DNA of 32,201 nucleotides, from positions 1-32,201 of the IMG/VR virus record IMGVR_UViG_3300022188_000005; one strand, 5' to 3'. This document shows positions 6,969 to 15,205 of this stretch, in pieces (position 1 is the first letter of the stretch; every line of letters starts with the position of its first letter). The position numbers and the translations under genes were made by a program. The notes under the pieces were generated by a model. It was not told where the DNA came from and did not search any database. It worked only from the letters and a program-made list of their open reading frames with translations. This DNA is from a virus.

Positions 6969-9394
6969 TGAAAATGAATACATATGATAAGTCTATACCT
7001 AAAGCAAAGGTTGTTCAAAACAAAATGCCGTCTGCTGTAACAGGTGAAACCAAGTATGACGGATTAGCTGCAGGATTTCAGAAGCAACAAGCAGCATTTG
7101 AAGCACAAGAAGGTAAAGCTATACAAGCTGGTATGAATAAGATAGGTAATACTATTACACAGATTGCTGGTGAAGAACTTAAAGATAATGCTATTCAAAC
7201 TGGTAAAGAGAATGCTCAATTAGATTTCGCTGAAATTCAAAAGTTAAAGAAAACAAGAGATGAAGCAGTTCAAGGTATGTACCATATTGAAGATAAAGAA
7301 AGCACAGAGTTCGCTTTACTTAAAGACCAAACATTTAAGATAGATACAAGAATGAAACAACTTCTTGAAAAAGGTTCAAGGTTTAATGTATCTGAAAGAG
7401 TAAGAAGTGATGAGTTAAATGAGATTTATGTTAGTCAAGTAAGTTTAGATAGTAAAGCTACTATTAATACATTAGCTAATACATTTAGAAACAATCCGGA
7501 AAACTTTGAAAAAGAAGCTAATAAGTTATTGGCACAAGCTGATGCTGTACCTCAACAATTTAGAGAAACTATTAAGGCTAAAATCACAACTGATATTGCT
7601 AATAACAAAAGTAGAATTACAGAGAATGTTAAGAAGAAACACTTAGAAACATTAGGTGCTACAAGAAATCAATCTTTAACTGTATTAACTAATGAAGTTA
7701 CTCAATTAGCAAGAGATGGTAAAGCAACTGTTGGAACTATTGACGAGATTAATAGTATCATGATGAAGCAACTTAATGATGAGATTATTACACCAGACCA
7801 ATACAATAAGACTATGAACTATATTAATAAGAATGTAGTTAAACAAAAAGTAATGGGTAGAGCTGATAGTATATCTGAAAGCACACTAACTGATACACAA
7901 AAGGTTAAAGCTTTATTGAAGAATGCTTCTGAATTTAACGATGCTTCACAACCTTTAATCAATCAAGATGAAAAGTCTATTATATATAATGATTTAGTTA
8001 GAAGAGCAGGTTTATATGAAACTAAGGTTAAAACTCAAATTGCTTCACAGAATAAGATAGATGCTAAGAAACTTGGTAAGATTGTAGCAAGAGCTAAAAG
8101 TGGTGGAAGTTTAGGTAAAACTGATATTGCAGAAGCTAAATCTATTGCCTTAAAATTAGGTAGAACAGATGAATTAAACGGTGCTTTAGTAATATTAGAT
8201 AATGTAAATAGATTTCAAGCAAGTACTCCTGGTTCTCAAAAGAATTATCTTACTATGTATGCACAAGCTATTGAAGTAGCAGATGCTAATGGTCAGTCTA
8301 CAATGGAAATGAGAGCAGTTTATGATATATTAGAGAAACAAGGTCTAAAGAATGCAGAAGATATTAAAAATGACCCTATTGGTTATACTATGGAAAACCC
8401 ACAAAAATTTGGTGGAACTTCATATCAACCTAAATCATTAGACCAAGCTAATCAGTTAATTGAAACTGATGAAAAAGGAAATGTATCTTATGCTAAATAC
8501 AGTTCAGCAGTTGCTGACGAGTTAAGTTCAAGGTTTGATAATAAAGATAATTTCTTACAACATGTAGGTAACTTCGCAGTATTAAGTCCGACAGAAGTAT
8601 CTAATCTTAATAGAAAATATACAGAGATGTCAGTGGCTGATAAGGGCTTATTCTTAAAGAGTTTGAACGGTGCTATTGGTGCTTCTCAATCTAATGAGGT
8701 ATTCAGTCAAATGTGGGCAGATAAACCAGATAGTTCTTCTATTGCGGGTATGTTCTATAACAAGGGTAGTAAAGGTGCTACTGTTGCTGATGATATTCTA
8801 TTAGGTCAATCGTTAAGATTACAAGGTGAAGTTAAATTAGATGCGACACAAAAGACTGAATTGAAAGATACGATTTATGCTAAGATGGCAGCAAGTACAT
8901 ACCTTATTGACCCTAAGCACTTGAACATGTATTCACAAGCTATTTCAGACCATTACTTAGGTAATAACATTCAAGCTAATACATTAGATACTGGTTCAAT
9001 ACAAGATTCTTTTGAGGAAATTACTAATGGTGTTATTGAATATAATGATAAACCGTTACTTGCTCCTGAAAGAGGTAAAGACGATGGTGATATTAAAGAT
9101 TGGATGAAATATATGGGTTCAAACAATATGGCTTTAGAAACACAATACGGCGATACTCCACCAGAGGGTTATTCATCATGGAGAAGCTTCAAAGAAGATA
9201 TGTCAAATGTAGAAGGTGATGTATGGGGTATGGGTGCTTTTGATGTTAAAACTATTGGTGAAAGTAAATATGTTATGATGAAAGACGGTGGAGTTGTTAA
9301 GCACAATGGTCAACCAATGGTTTTTGATTGGTTCAAAGAAAACAAATTAGATGACAGAGGAAATAAGATTCCTTGGTATCAAGGACAAGAATAA
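6968..9394 (+). CDS. Internal virion protein, gp15-like
   Basis: An 808-residue, largely helical, polar protein without signal peptide or clear membrane segments. Size and position (after gp14-like, before further large internal proteins) match T7 gp15, which forms part of the DNA-ejection conduit across the periplasm. I see no lysozyme or transglycosylase motif. The start has AAGGAAG upstream and overlaps the previous stop; the end overlaps the next start (TAATG at 9392-9396), suggesting coupled translation of an ejection-protein set in fixed ratio. Confidence 0.65.
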   Translation: MKMNTYDKSIPKAKVVQNKMPSAVTGETKYDGLAAGFQKQQAAFEAQEGKAIQAGMNKIGNTITQIAGEELKDNAIQTGKENAQLDFAEIQKLKKTRDEAVQGMYHIEDKESTEFALLKDQTFKIDTRMKQLLEKGSRFNVSERVRSDELNEIYVSQVSLDSKATINTLANTFRNNPENFEKEANKLLAQADAVPQQFRETIKAKITTDIANNKSRITENVKKKHLETLGATRNQSLTVLTNEVTQLARDGKATVGTIDEINSIMMKQLNDEIITPDQYNKTMNYINKNVVKQKVMGRADSISESTLTDTQKVKALLKNASEFNDASQPLINQDEKSIIYNDLVRRAGLYETKVKTQIASQNKIDAKKLGKIVARAKSGGSLGKTDIAEAKSIALKLGRTDELNGALVILDNVNRFQASTPGSQKNYLTMYAQAIEVADANGQSTMEMRAVYDILEKQGLKNAEDIKNDPIGYTMENPQKFGGTSYQPKSLDQANQLIETDEKGNVSYAKYSSAVADELSSRFDNKDNFLQHVGNFAVLSPTEVSNLNRKYTEMSVADKGLFLKSLNGAIGASQSNEVFSQMWADKPDSSSIAGMFYNKGSKGATVADDILLGQSLRLQGEVKLDATQKTELKDTIYAKMAASTYLIDPKHLNMYSQAISDHYLGNNIQANTLDTGSIQDSFEEITNGVIEYNDKPLLAPERGKDDGDIKDWMKYMGSNNMALETQYGDTPPEGYSSWRSFKEDMSNVEGDVWGMGAFDVKTIGESKYVMMKDGGVVKHNGQPMVFDWFKENKLDDRGNKIPWYQGQE

Positions 9395-10824
9395 TGGATT
9401 TCAAACTTAATAATAATGTAAGAATGGGAGTAGCATCCGAACAAATGGATGACTTCTCTTGGAATGAAGTATCAGACCTTAAGAAAAAACAACAGTTACT
9501 AACTGATGTTGGTGAAAGTGAAGAAGACAATTACAATTATGCTATTGAGGGTCTATTGGGTGAAACTAAAGTAAAAGACGAAGAAGGTTTTATTGGGATT
9601 GATTTCAATGGTGGGTTCAAACCTTTTACTAAAGAAAATATCAAATATTATGATAATCTTATCAATACTGGTGAGGTAGCATTTGACGAGAATGGTGTCC
9701 AAACTAAAGGTGTTAAGAATTATAACTTATCCAAGTGGAATGCCCTTAAGAATAAAGGTGTTACACCTGACTCATTACAAGATACGGTTAGAGCACAAAC
9801 ACAAGAAAAATGGATGAGTTATCAGAGTAAAATGACGAAGTATGATAAGGACGAGTCAACACTTGCTTCTGTTTCAGCTAACCTATGGGGTGGTATAAAA
9901 GCATTAGCTCATGACCCAGTAACATACGGTGAAATTATGTTAGAAATGAGAGGGGTTAAAGTAGGTAATACTATTAGTTCAGCTCAGAAGTATAAGAAAA
10001 CATTGATTACTAATATGCCGAAGATACAGAAAATGGCTAAGAAAATTGATGATATGATGAAACACAATCCAACTGGTGCTAAACAGCTAAAAGATAAAAT
10101 GGATAAAATGTTAGATATAACTACTAAAAATATTAAGAAAGCAACTGATAAATTCGGTGTAAGTGCAGTAGAAGAGGTTACCGCTTTCCAGAGAATGTTA
10201 GAGAAAAAGGGCTTAAGTCCTGATGAAGTTATACAGACAATGATTAGAAAGTCAAAGGATAAGAAGAACCCTTTTACTGACGGTAAATCTGCTGATTTAA
10301 TTAGAAATATGACTAAGGGTGATATGGTTAAAGATATGGCTAATCAAGGTGGTATAGCTGGTATGGTTGCTGGATTTAGTGAGTGGATTAGACAAGAACA
10401 AACTTATGACTTCAAACATGATGTATTGCCACAATACGATAAAGCTGAGAGTAATAAAGATATAGCTCTTAATGCTGGTTTTGGTATGTTGGCAGGTATG
10501 GTGTTTGAACCGGCTGCGGCATTATATATGAGATATAAGAATAAAGATTTAACTGGATGGACATTAGGTGATGATGCAGGTGTAGAGGACAATATATTAA
10601 AGAGTAACTCACAGATTTCTTCAAATGAACCAGTTGATTTAGATGGTTCAAGAGTTAAACAACCACCTGAAGAAAAGATTGAAACTAAACCAATTGAAGA
10701 AAGAACAGAAGAAAATATTCAGTATGCTGAGGATAATTTAGATTTTCAACAAGTGACGGATAAATATAATAAACAGCAAAGCGAATTAGAATTAATTCAA
10801 CAATGTATCAATGGAGGTATGTAA
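9394..10824 (+). CDS. Putative internal virion/ejection protein
   Basis: A 476-residue protein; family not recognised. The frame opens earlier at a TTG (9373), but the ATG at 9394 overlaps the preceding stop and has AAGGACAAG upstream, so I use it. Residues about 150-270 are Lys/Met-rich helices. Two Gly/Ala-rich hydrophobic stretches (GGIAGMVAGF and AGFGMLAGMVFEPAAALYMRY, about 315-380) could insert into a membrane. The C-terminal 90 residues are polar. Context between gp15-like and small structural-looking genes suggests a particle component. The last codons (NGGM) also encode the GGAGG ribosome site of the next gene. Confidence 0.5.
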   Translation: MDFKLNNNVRMGVASEQMDDFSWNEVSDLKKKQQLLTDVGESEEDNYNYAIEGLLGETKVKDEEGFIGIDFNGGFKPFTKENIKYYDNLINTGEVAFDENGVQTKGVKNYNLSKWNALKNKGVTPDSLQDTVRAQTQEKWMSYQSKMTKYDKDESTLASVSANLWGGIKALAHDPVTYGEIMLEMRGVKVGNTISSAQKYKKTLITNMPKIQKMAKKIDDMMKHNPTGAKQLKDKMDKMLDITTKNIKKATDKFGVSAVEEVTAFQRMLEKKGLSPDEVIQTMIRKSKDKKNPFTDGKSADLIRNMTKGDMVKDMANQGGIAGMVAGFSEWIRQEQTYDFKHDVLPQYDKAESNKDIALNAGFGMLAGMVFEPAAALYMRYKNKDLTGWTLGDDAGVEDNILKSNSQISSNEPVDLDGSRVKQPPEEKIETKPIEERTEENIQYAEDNLDFQQVTDKYNKQQSELELIQQCINGGM

Positions 10825-10994
10825 TGGAAGAGTTAGGTCAACCAAATCAATTAGCACAAGTGTTACCTGATGAAGAAGTAGCGAATACTTTAAGTGAAAA
10901 ACTTAAGAAGTATAAGAAAGACAGACTTATGAAAGAGTTCAAAAGAAAAAACCCAACAAAGCAGACGGCTACTAAACCGTTAATGCAATTATAA
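10824..10994 (+). CDS. Small Lys-rich hypothetical protein
   Basis: A 56-residue protein (MEELGQPNQLAQVLPDEE followed by a basic helix, ending KPLMQL). Function unknown. The frame is open to an ATG at 10803, but the ATG at 10824 overlaps the previous stop and lies 6 bases after GGAGG, so it is the better start. The acidic N-terminus and basic C-terminus suggest a small adaptor or DNA-contacting particle protein, but nothing specific can be claimed. Confidence 0.6.
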   Translation: MEELGQPNQLAQVLPDEEVANTLSEKLKKYKKDRLMKEFKRKNPTKQTATKPLMQL

Positions 10995-11004
10995 GGATAT
11001 TAAA

Positions 11005-11226
11005 ATGGAAGAAAACGAAGAAAACGGTATGGAAGAATGCCCAAGTAAAGGTAAAGGTGCTTCTAATATGTTAGAAATGATGAAAATGATGATGGCTGCT
11101 CAAGGTGAATCACCAGAAGAAGCTATGGAAGAAGAATTTGAAGAGGGCGACCAAGGGGAGCCGAAGATGGATGAAAAAGCATTACATCAATTAGCTAAAA
11201 TGCTTAAACTTAAATCTAAAAACTAA
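11005..11226 (+). CDS. Small acidic hypothetical protein
   Basis: A 73-residue, very acidic, Met-rich protein (NMLEMMKMMMAAQGE in the middle, EEAMEEEFEEGD after it) ending in a basic KLKSKN tail. Function unknown. AAGGAT lies upstream. It is the last gene of the plus-strand virion block. Its stop codon overlaps that of the converging minus-strand gene (11223) and no terminator lies between them, so transcripts would run into each other. Similar acidic proteins near ejection genes can be assembly chaperones, but this is a guess. Confidence 0.6.
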   Translation: MEENEENGMEECPSKGKGASNMLEMMKMMMAAQGESPEEAMEEEFEEGDQGEPKMDEKALHQLAKMLKLKSKN

Positions 11227-11486
11227 ACTTTTAACAGATACGCAAGTAAGAAATCTTCTCTTTCTTGTTCTGTTACTAAACCATATTCTATGGCACAGTC
11301 AATATATTCTTCAATATTCCAAGACCAGATGCATGAATTATCTTTATCAAAAACAAACGACTCCATTAACTTATTAAACATTATTTCATTATCAAACAAA
11401 TCGTCCGAGAAACCATATAACTGTAATTGTTCTTCAATCTCATTTATTCCCCTTATTATTATATCCTTTAGTGGGTGTTGTATCAT
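11223..11486 (-). CDS. Hypothetical early protein (87 residues)
   Basis: An 87-residue acidic helical protein (two Trp near residues 53-56, an EEYIDCAIEYGLVTEQEREDFLLAYL C-terminal helix pair). No family recognised. AAGGA lies 7 bases before the ATG. It is the last gene of the minus-strand small-gene cluster (36, 80, 66 and 87 residues), which probably forms one transcript from the box at 12075. Such clusters between replication genes often encode host-takeover proteins, but nothing specific is seen. Confidence 0.6.
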   Translation of the reverse strand: MIQHPLKDIIIRGINEIEEQLQLYGFSDDLFDNEIMFNKLMESFVFDKDNSCIWSWNIEEYIDCAIEYGLVTEQEREDFLLAYLLKV

Positions 11487-11497
11487 TGTGTAAATCC

Positions 11498-11698
11498 TTA
11501 TCTTAATTGTGGGTTAATAGATACGATAGCATTATAAACAACTACTTCGGTATTCTTAATTATGTATTTGTTTGAATTCGTGACAATGGACACCGAGGCA
11601 TCGCCGAGGTGTTGTATTCGTCCGTTTAAAAGGGTGTGGTTGTAAGAGAATAGAACATAATCTCTAAGGTGGATTGTTTGACCAAATTTGTCGGTCAT
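11498..11698 (-). CDS. Hypothetical early protein (66 residues)
   Basis: A 66-residue, beta-looking protein (GQTIHLRDYVLFSYNH, GRIQHLGDASVSIVTN, YIIKNTEVVVYN). The alternation resembles a small beta-barrel (SH3/KOW-like) fold, though no family is recognised. The start follows closely on the upstream 80-residue gene (4-bp gap). It contains an unusually GC-rich hairpin (11590-11612). Confidence 0.6.
   Translation of the reverse strand: MTDKFGQTIHLRDYVLFSYNHTLLNGRIQHLGDASVSIVTNSNKYIIKNTEVVVYNAIVSINPQLR
11590..11612. other. GC-rich hairpin with tandem G-A step inside a coding region
   Basis: ACACC and GGTGT pair around GGC/GCC with loop ATC. Read on the plus strand, the two GA/GA steps between the stems could form sheared tandem G-A pairs. 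The element stands out by base composition from the surrounding AT-rich DNA. Confidence 0.35.
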
Positions 11699-11702
11699 GG
11701 GT

Positions 11703-11945
11703 TTATGCTACTCTAATAAATTCTTCTGGGAACATATCAGCTAACCAATCATTATGCTTCTCATGTTTTAACATCATTCTAATAGCTCTTTTTCTACCAT
11801 CATCTAATGTCATTTCTAATACGAACTTGTTCCAATAATCTGCTGGGTCTAAATATCTACACTTACTACTCGCTTGTAATAGTAGCTTCATATCAGCCAT
11901 CTTGTTTGGTGTTCTGTGTGCTTTAATAAATGAAGTCTTATACAT
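11703..11945 (-). CDS. Hypothetical early protein (80 residues)
   Basis: An 80-residue basic/aromatic protein (KMADMKLLLQASSKCRYLDPADYWNKF, then DDGRKRAIRMMLKHEKHNDWLADMFPEEF). No family recognised. The frame opens at GTG (11954), but the ATG at 11945 follows a near-perfect AGAGGTGA site by 5 bases and overlaps the stop of the upstream 36-residue gene by 8 bases (ATGTATAA), so I place the start there. Likely co-transcribed with its neighbours. Confidence 0.65.
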   Translation of the reverse strand: MYKTSFIKAHRTPNKMADMKLLLQASSKCRYLDPADYWNKFVLEMTLDDGRKRAIRMMLKHEKHNDWLADMFPEEFIRVA

Positions 11946-12048
11946 TTGAATCACCTCTTAACATAAATGTTATGATAGTTACTGTTACTAAACTCTGGAT
12001 GGCTGTTGCTAATACGATTATTGCTAATGCTGATAATATAAGTGTCAT
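11938..12048 (-). CDS. Very small membrane protein (36 residues)
   Basis: A 36-residue ORF. Residues 2-30 are almost wholly hydrophobic (LILSALAIIVLATA, then VTVTIITFML), ending RGDSNV, so it would be a single-pass inner-membrane peptide. Support: AAAGGA about 8 bases before the ATG, a TATAAATA box 34 bases upstream, and an 8-bp stop/start overlap with the next gene. Function unknown. A role in membrane depolarisation, superinfection exclusion or lysis regulation would fit but is not shown. Confidence 0.55.
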   Translation of the reverse strand: MTLILSALAIIVLATAIQSLVTVTIITFMLRGDSNV

Positions 12049-12074
12049 TTTGTTTTCCTTTTGTTTCTTACTTT

Positions 12075-12082
12075 TATTTATA
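12075..12082 (-). promoter_or_regulatory. TATAAATA box (minus strand) for the small-gene cluster
   Basis: The plus strand reads TATTTATA. On the minus strand the box is preceded by AATAATTAAG and lies 34 bases before the 12048 start codon. Confidence 0.5.
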
Positions 12083-12115
12083 CTTAATTATTCTTTTTCT
12101 GTATTAATAGAATAA

Positions 12116-12292
12116 TTAAGCTGTTGCTTCAAAGTTTCCCAGTAAAGGGTATAAAGCTCTTTGAAAAAAGTTGATTGTTGATTTAACAACAAATGGAATG
12201 CTTTGGACTGCTTTACTTTCTAATACTGGAACTACCCAGAAAGGCAAACTCATTAAAAATACTATATAACCTACTATTGTTAGTGCGAACAT
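12116..12292 (-). CDS. Small membrane protein (58 residues)
   Basis: A 58-residue ORF. The N-terminal half (FALTIVGYIVFLMSLPFWVV, residues 2-21) is a clear membrane segment. The rest is amphipathic (SIPFVVKSTINFFQRALYPLLG) and may lie on or re-enter the membrane. AAGGAG is 6 bases before the ATG. It has its own promoter module, nearly identical over about 58 bp to the one before the helicase operon, so the phage appears to express it with the replication genes. Function unknown. It could be a replication membrane anchor, superinfection exclusion factor or holin-like protein; the sequence does not decide. Confidence 0.65.
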   Translation of the reverse strand: MFALTIVGYIVFLMSLPFWVVPVLESKAVQSIPFVVKSTINFFQRALYPLLGNFEATA

Positions 12293-12299
12293 GATAAAC

Positions 12300-12362
12300 T
12301 CCTTGTTTCTTTATTTTATTTATACCTATTATACAAAATGTTATTGTTTTTGGAATAATTAA
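12300..12362 (-). promoter_or_regulatory. Early promoter module, copy B
   Basis: Minus strand: TTAATTATTC, an A-rich stretch, TTTTGTATAAT, 2 bases, then GTATAAATAAAATAAAGAAA. TATAAT (plus 12328-12333) and TATAAATA (plus 12317-12324) are adjacent. About 50 of 58 positions match copy A at 15305-15364, allowing a 1-bp gap. Confidence 0.6.
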
Positions 12363-12598
12363 ACACCAGAGTTCTTCTTTAATAGTATTTGTCGTTCCGC
12401 TCGTGTCATTGTAGTGAGTAAAGGTCGTTCATTTCTTCGCATTGACATAAAGTAGTGGAAAGCATTCTTCTCCAACCACTCATGAAACTCGTCATTGATA
12501 TAGGCTTCATTACCCAACTGTATTAAGAAATCTTCACTCTCATACTCTAACTCTATTAACTGTTTATATAACTCTACTTTTGTTTCTTCTGTTTTCAT
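12359..12598 (-). CDS. Hypothetical protein at the end of the helicase-primase operon
   Basis: A 79-residue charged helical protein (ELYKQLIELEYESEDFLIQLGNEAYINDEFHEW, then FMSMRRNERPLL..RAERQILLKK). No family recognised. Its ATG overlaps the primase stop (TAATG), so it is translationally coupled to the primase and may belong to the same replication complex. Its stop lies directly beside the downstream promoter module B. Confidence 0.6.
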   Translation of the reverse strand: MKTEETKVELYKQLIELEYESEDFLIQLGNEAYINDEFHEWLEKNAFHYFMSMRRNERPLLTTMTRAERQILLKKNSGV

Positions 12599-13461
12599 TA
12601 TTTCAATCCTTGATATTTGTTTTCTAAATCGTCTTTATCACTATATTCACCGTCTAAATTAAGATACATTACACTGTCTGCAGCTTCACTTGCTGTTTGA
12701 CCTTTCCATTTACAGTATCCTAATAGTTTATACACAGCGGAATAGTTCTCACCTGTTCCACAGTCAGAAGCTAACTCTCTAAACTTTCTATCAGACTGTA
12801 TTTGAGCCGAAGTAGGCACTTTAATGTTATGTTTTCTTCTATAAGCTTTTGTTTCTTCATCAGCTTTCTCTTGTCTCCATTTAGCCTTTTGTAACTTATG
12901 TTTAACTTTCATTATGAACTTATCGTAGAATGGTGCTAAATCTAACCAATCTGTTGCTTCTGATATGAATGCTTCTCTACCTTTAACAGCGATATAACCT
13001 CTCCCAGCTTCCATTGTGTTCTCATCTGCTTCTAACTCAAATTGTTCATTAAGTATCTTATAGAACTCTCTGTAATGACTTGCTTTCTCAAACGAAATAG
13101 GGTTCTTCAAAGGTATAAACACTCTGAATTTCTCTAACTCTGGTGTCCAAGAAGCAGTCTTTAAGCACATAATCTCGTATTGTTGACCCAATGGGCTGTC
13201 TAATACTTCATCAATAGTTTTACCATCATCAATATCAAACATTAATAGGTCAATAGTTAATAAGGCATTTTCTTTCTTTCTGTAATTGTCTTCCCAATAT
13301 ATAGGAGCATATACTACATTACTATACAGTTTAGCATACAGTTCGTCAAGAGTATTTACTTCTTGTCTTTTGAAGTTTGAACAACAGTCAAACATTGCTT
13401 GTGTTTTGTTTAACTTACCGTCTTTTTTTGTTGGTCTGTATTTGTGTGTGCTGATAATCAT
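12598..13461 (-). CDS. Primase of the archaeo-eukaryotic (AEP) type, putative
   Basis: A 287-residue protein. Residues 73-80 (LMFDIDDG) give the metal-binding DxD of AEP primases as D76 and D78. Residues 104-118 (SWTPELEKFRVFIPL) match the following block of phage and plasmid primases, in which a serine-his-thr usually precedes the Arg-hydrophobic-Pro-Leu strand; here the His position appears to be Trp105. TMEAGRGY near residue 150 and a Lys-rich helix (about 180-210) follow. The enzyme would lay primers, or short copies, for replication starting at the phage origin. Stop and start codons overlap the helicase upstream and the 79-residue gene downstream, so the three form a tight operon. No DNA polymerase accompanies it, so elongation presumably uses the host enzyme. 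Confidence 0.65.
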   Translation of the reverse strand: MIISTHKYRPTKKDGKLNKTQAMFDCCSNFKRQEVNTLDELYAKLYSNVVYAPIYWEDNYRKKENALLTIDLLMFDIDDGKTIDEVLDSPLGQQYEIMCLKTASWTPELEKFRVFIPLKNPISFEKASHYREFYKILNEQFELEADENTMEAGRGYIAVKGREAFISEATDWLDLAPFYDKFIMKVKHKLQKAKWRQEKADEETKAYRRKHNIKVPTSAQIQSDRKFRELASDCGTGENYSAVYKLLGYCKWKGQTASEAADSVMYLNLDGEYSDKDDLENKYQGLK

Positions 13462-15164
13462 TATTCCATACCGTCCATTTCTGCTTCGTCTGGTATGTAG
13501 TTGTTTCTCATGTCGTCTTTTGTTTTAGAGCTACTTAATATATTAGCTTTACTTACATATTTCTCAAAGTCTTTAATTTCTAAATAAGTTGTTCTTCCTT
13601 CTTTTGTTTCAAATAACTTCTTACCATTCTCTGAACAGTAATCTATTAATTCATCTATAAAGTTTTCTTTTTGTTTCTTATTAAATCTTGGTTTCTTAAT
13701 ACTGTACTTAAAGAAGTCAGTTTGTGTAACTTTATTATCAAGAAGTGCTTCAAACCCTTCCTGCACTTCACTTCCAAATAGTTTAGTTTCGTATTTAGTT
13801 TTATCAAGGTGATACATTGTGAATATTCTATAAGCTGTCTTAACAGTTTCAAGATTAATCTCTTTGCCGTTTGATTCTATTAAGTGTAAGTTTAATGCTA
13901 ACTTAACTACTTGTTCCAATACAACAATGAATGTTTCATCATTAGTTTCTTGTAATTTCTTTAAGAATACATTAGTTAATGTTATTAAGAACACTTGTGC
14001 TTCTTCTGTAAAGTCAACAACTCTTGTAAATTGTTGAGGTGTAAAGATAGAAGTAGTATAATCAATCTTATCTGCCATTTTAGTGTAGTAGTATTGGTGT
14101 TGAGAAGCAACATGGTTAAGAATAGTTTGTATTTCACCTAATTCTTCCGTATAATCAACATTTGTTTCAAAAGATACTTCCTGGTATCTGTATTCTGTGC
14201 TCATTGATATTAATAATCTTCTTCCAAGACCATTCTTAGCGAAATCAATAACTCTTTCTTTGTTGAAATCGTTCAGTTCCATAGCCGAGTGGAACGAGGC
14301 ACATATACCAGCAGATGAAGTTGTTGGACTTCTAAATTCTTTTGATTTAATAGTCTTTGAAATCTCCGCTCCGTGATAATATGTATCTTTAATTCGTTCA
14401 ATAAGCTCACCACTTGATTTACTATTGATAATTGTATCAAAAAACTCACCACTTCTAACAGTCATTGCTCCAAAATTAACTACATTCATATCTAAGTGTG
14501 TAGAGTGGAATCCCTCTGCTGTTGAAGAAGCCATATTGAATGATTCAGTAGGCATTGATGGTATGTAATGTTGGTATTCTTCTTCACCATCTTCAAGTGC
14601 TGTTGCTAATTTAACTCTTTCGTCAAATGATTTGTATATCTCTTTTGTGAATATATCATTGGATATAGTAGCTTTACCGAAACAGTCGTCTATAACATTC
14701 TTACTCATATCTTTACCATACCCACTTTTTAATATAACAAGTGAGAATAGATTAGGAGTGATAACCTTATTCTGATAGTTAACACCAATTCTAAACTTTG
14801 AGTTGAATTGGCTATATTTGCTTATAATATTCATAAGGATAGAAGAAGTAGGTATTAAAGAAGTATTATTCTCTGTATATGCTACTAATTGCTCTGTAAT
14901 TGGAAGTTTAGCTACTATATCAGTAAGACTTGCTTCTGTATCTGTTACTGTATCAATGTATGTAGCATAAGTCTTACTTAATGCTTTCTTCTCATCTAAT
15001 GTTAATACTGATGTGGGCTTATGTTTAGCAACTTCTGGTGTTTTAACTTCTTTCTTTAATAGATCTTTACCATTAAGTCTTGTGTTCTTTGCTGGTGCAA
15101 ATGCTTCGTTTGTTTTGTCTGCTTTGTGAGGGCTTCTGTTACCCATTAAATTGATTCTTGCCAT
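13461..15164 (-). CDS. DUF3987-like replicative helicase/ATPase, putative
   Basis: A 567-residue protein. Residues 1-60 are basic and probably disordered. The ATPase core begins near residue 130: LVILKSGYGKD is a P-loop-like sequence with Gly-Tyr-Gly-Lys but Asp where Ser/Thr is usual. It is followed by a STAEGF block, VRSGEFFDTIINS, and FAKNGLGRRLLISM, which has the order of DUF3987-type proteins (a Glu-containing Walker B-like strand, then an Arg-finger-like ARF/GRR segment). These proteins pair with primases in many phages and plasmids and are regarded as helicases. It is the first gene of the operon, behind a 150-base structured leader. No Shine-Dalgarno better than AAG is seen before its ATG. 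Confidence 0.6.
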   Translation of the reverse strand: MARINLMGNRSPHKADKTNEAFAPAKNTRLNGKDLLKKEVKTPEVAKHKPTSVLTLDEKKALSKTYATYIDTVTDTEASLTDIVAKLPITEQLVAYTENNTSLIPTSSILMNIISKYSQFNSKFRIGVNYQNKVITPNLFSLVILKSGYGKDMSKNVIDDCFGKATISNDIFTKEIYKSFDERVKLATALEDGEEEYQHYIPSMPTESFNMASSTAEGFHSTHLDMNVVNFGAMTVRSGEFFDTIINSKSSGELIERIKDTYYHGAEISKTIKSKEFRSPTTSSAGICASFHSAMELNDFNKERVIDFAKNGLGRRLLISMSTEYRYQEVSFETNVDYTEELGEIQTILNHVASQHQYYYTKMADKIDYTTSIFTPQQFTRVVDFTEEAQVFLITLTNVFLKKLQETNDETFIVVLEQVVKLALNLHLIESNGKEINLETVKTAYRIFTMYHLDKTKYETKLFGSEVQEGFEALLDNKVTQTDFFKYSIKKPRFNKKQKENFIDELIDYCSENGKKLFETKEGRTTYLEIKDFEKYVSKANILSSSKTKDDMRNNYIPDEAEMDGME

Positions 15165-15205
15165 AATTTATCTTGGTTTGTTAATTTTAAGTATTAGAGG
15201 GGTTG

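Noticed and set aside
11930-12115. 61-residue plus-strand ORF with membrane-like sequence
   Set aside because: It lies opposite the 36-residue gene and its promoter, lacks a ribosome site, and runs against all neighbours.
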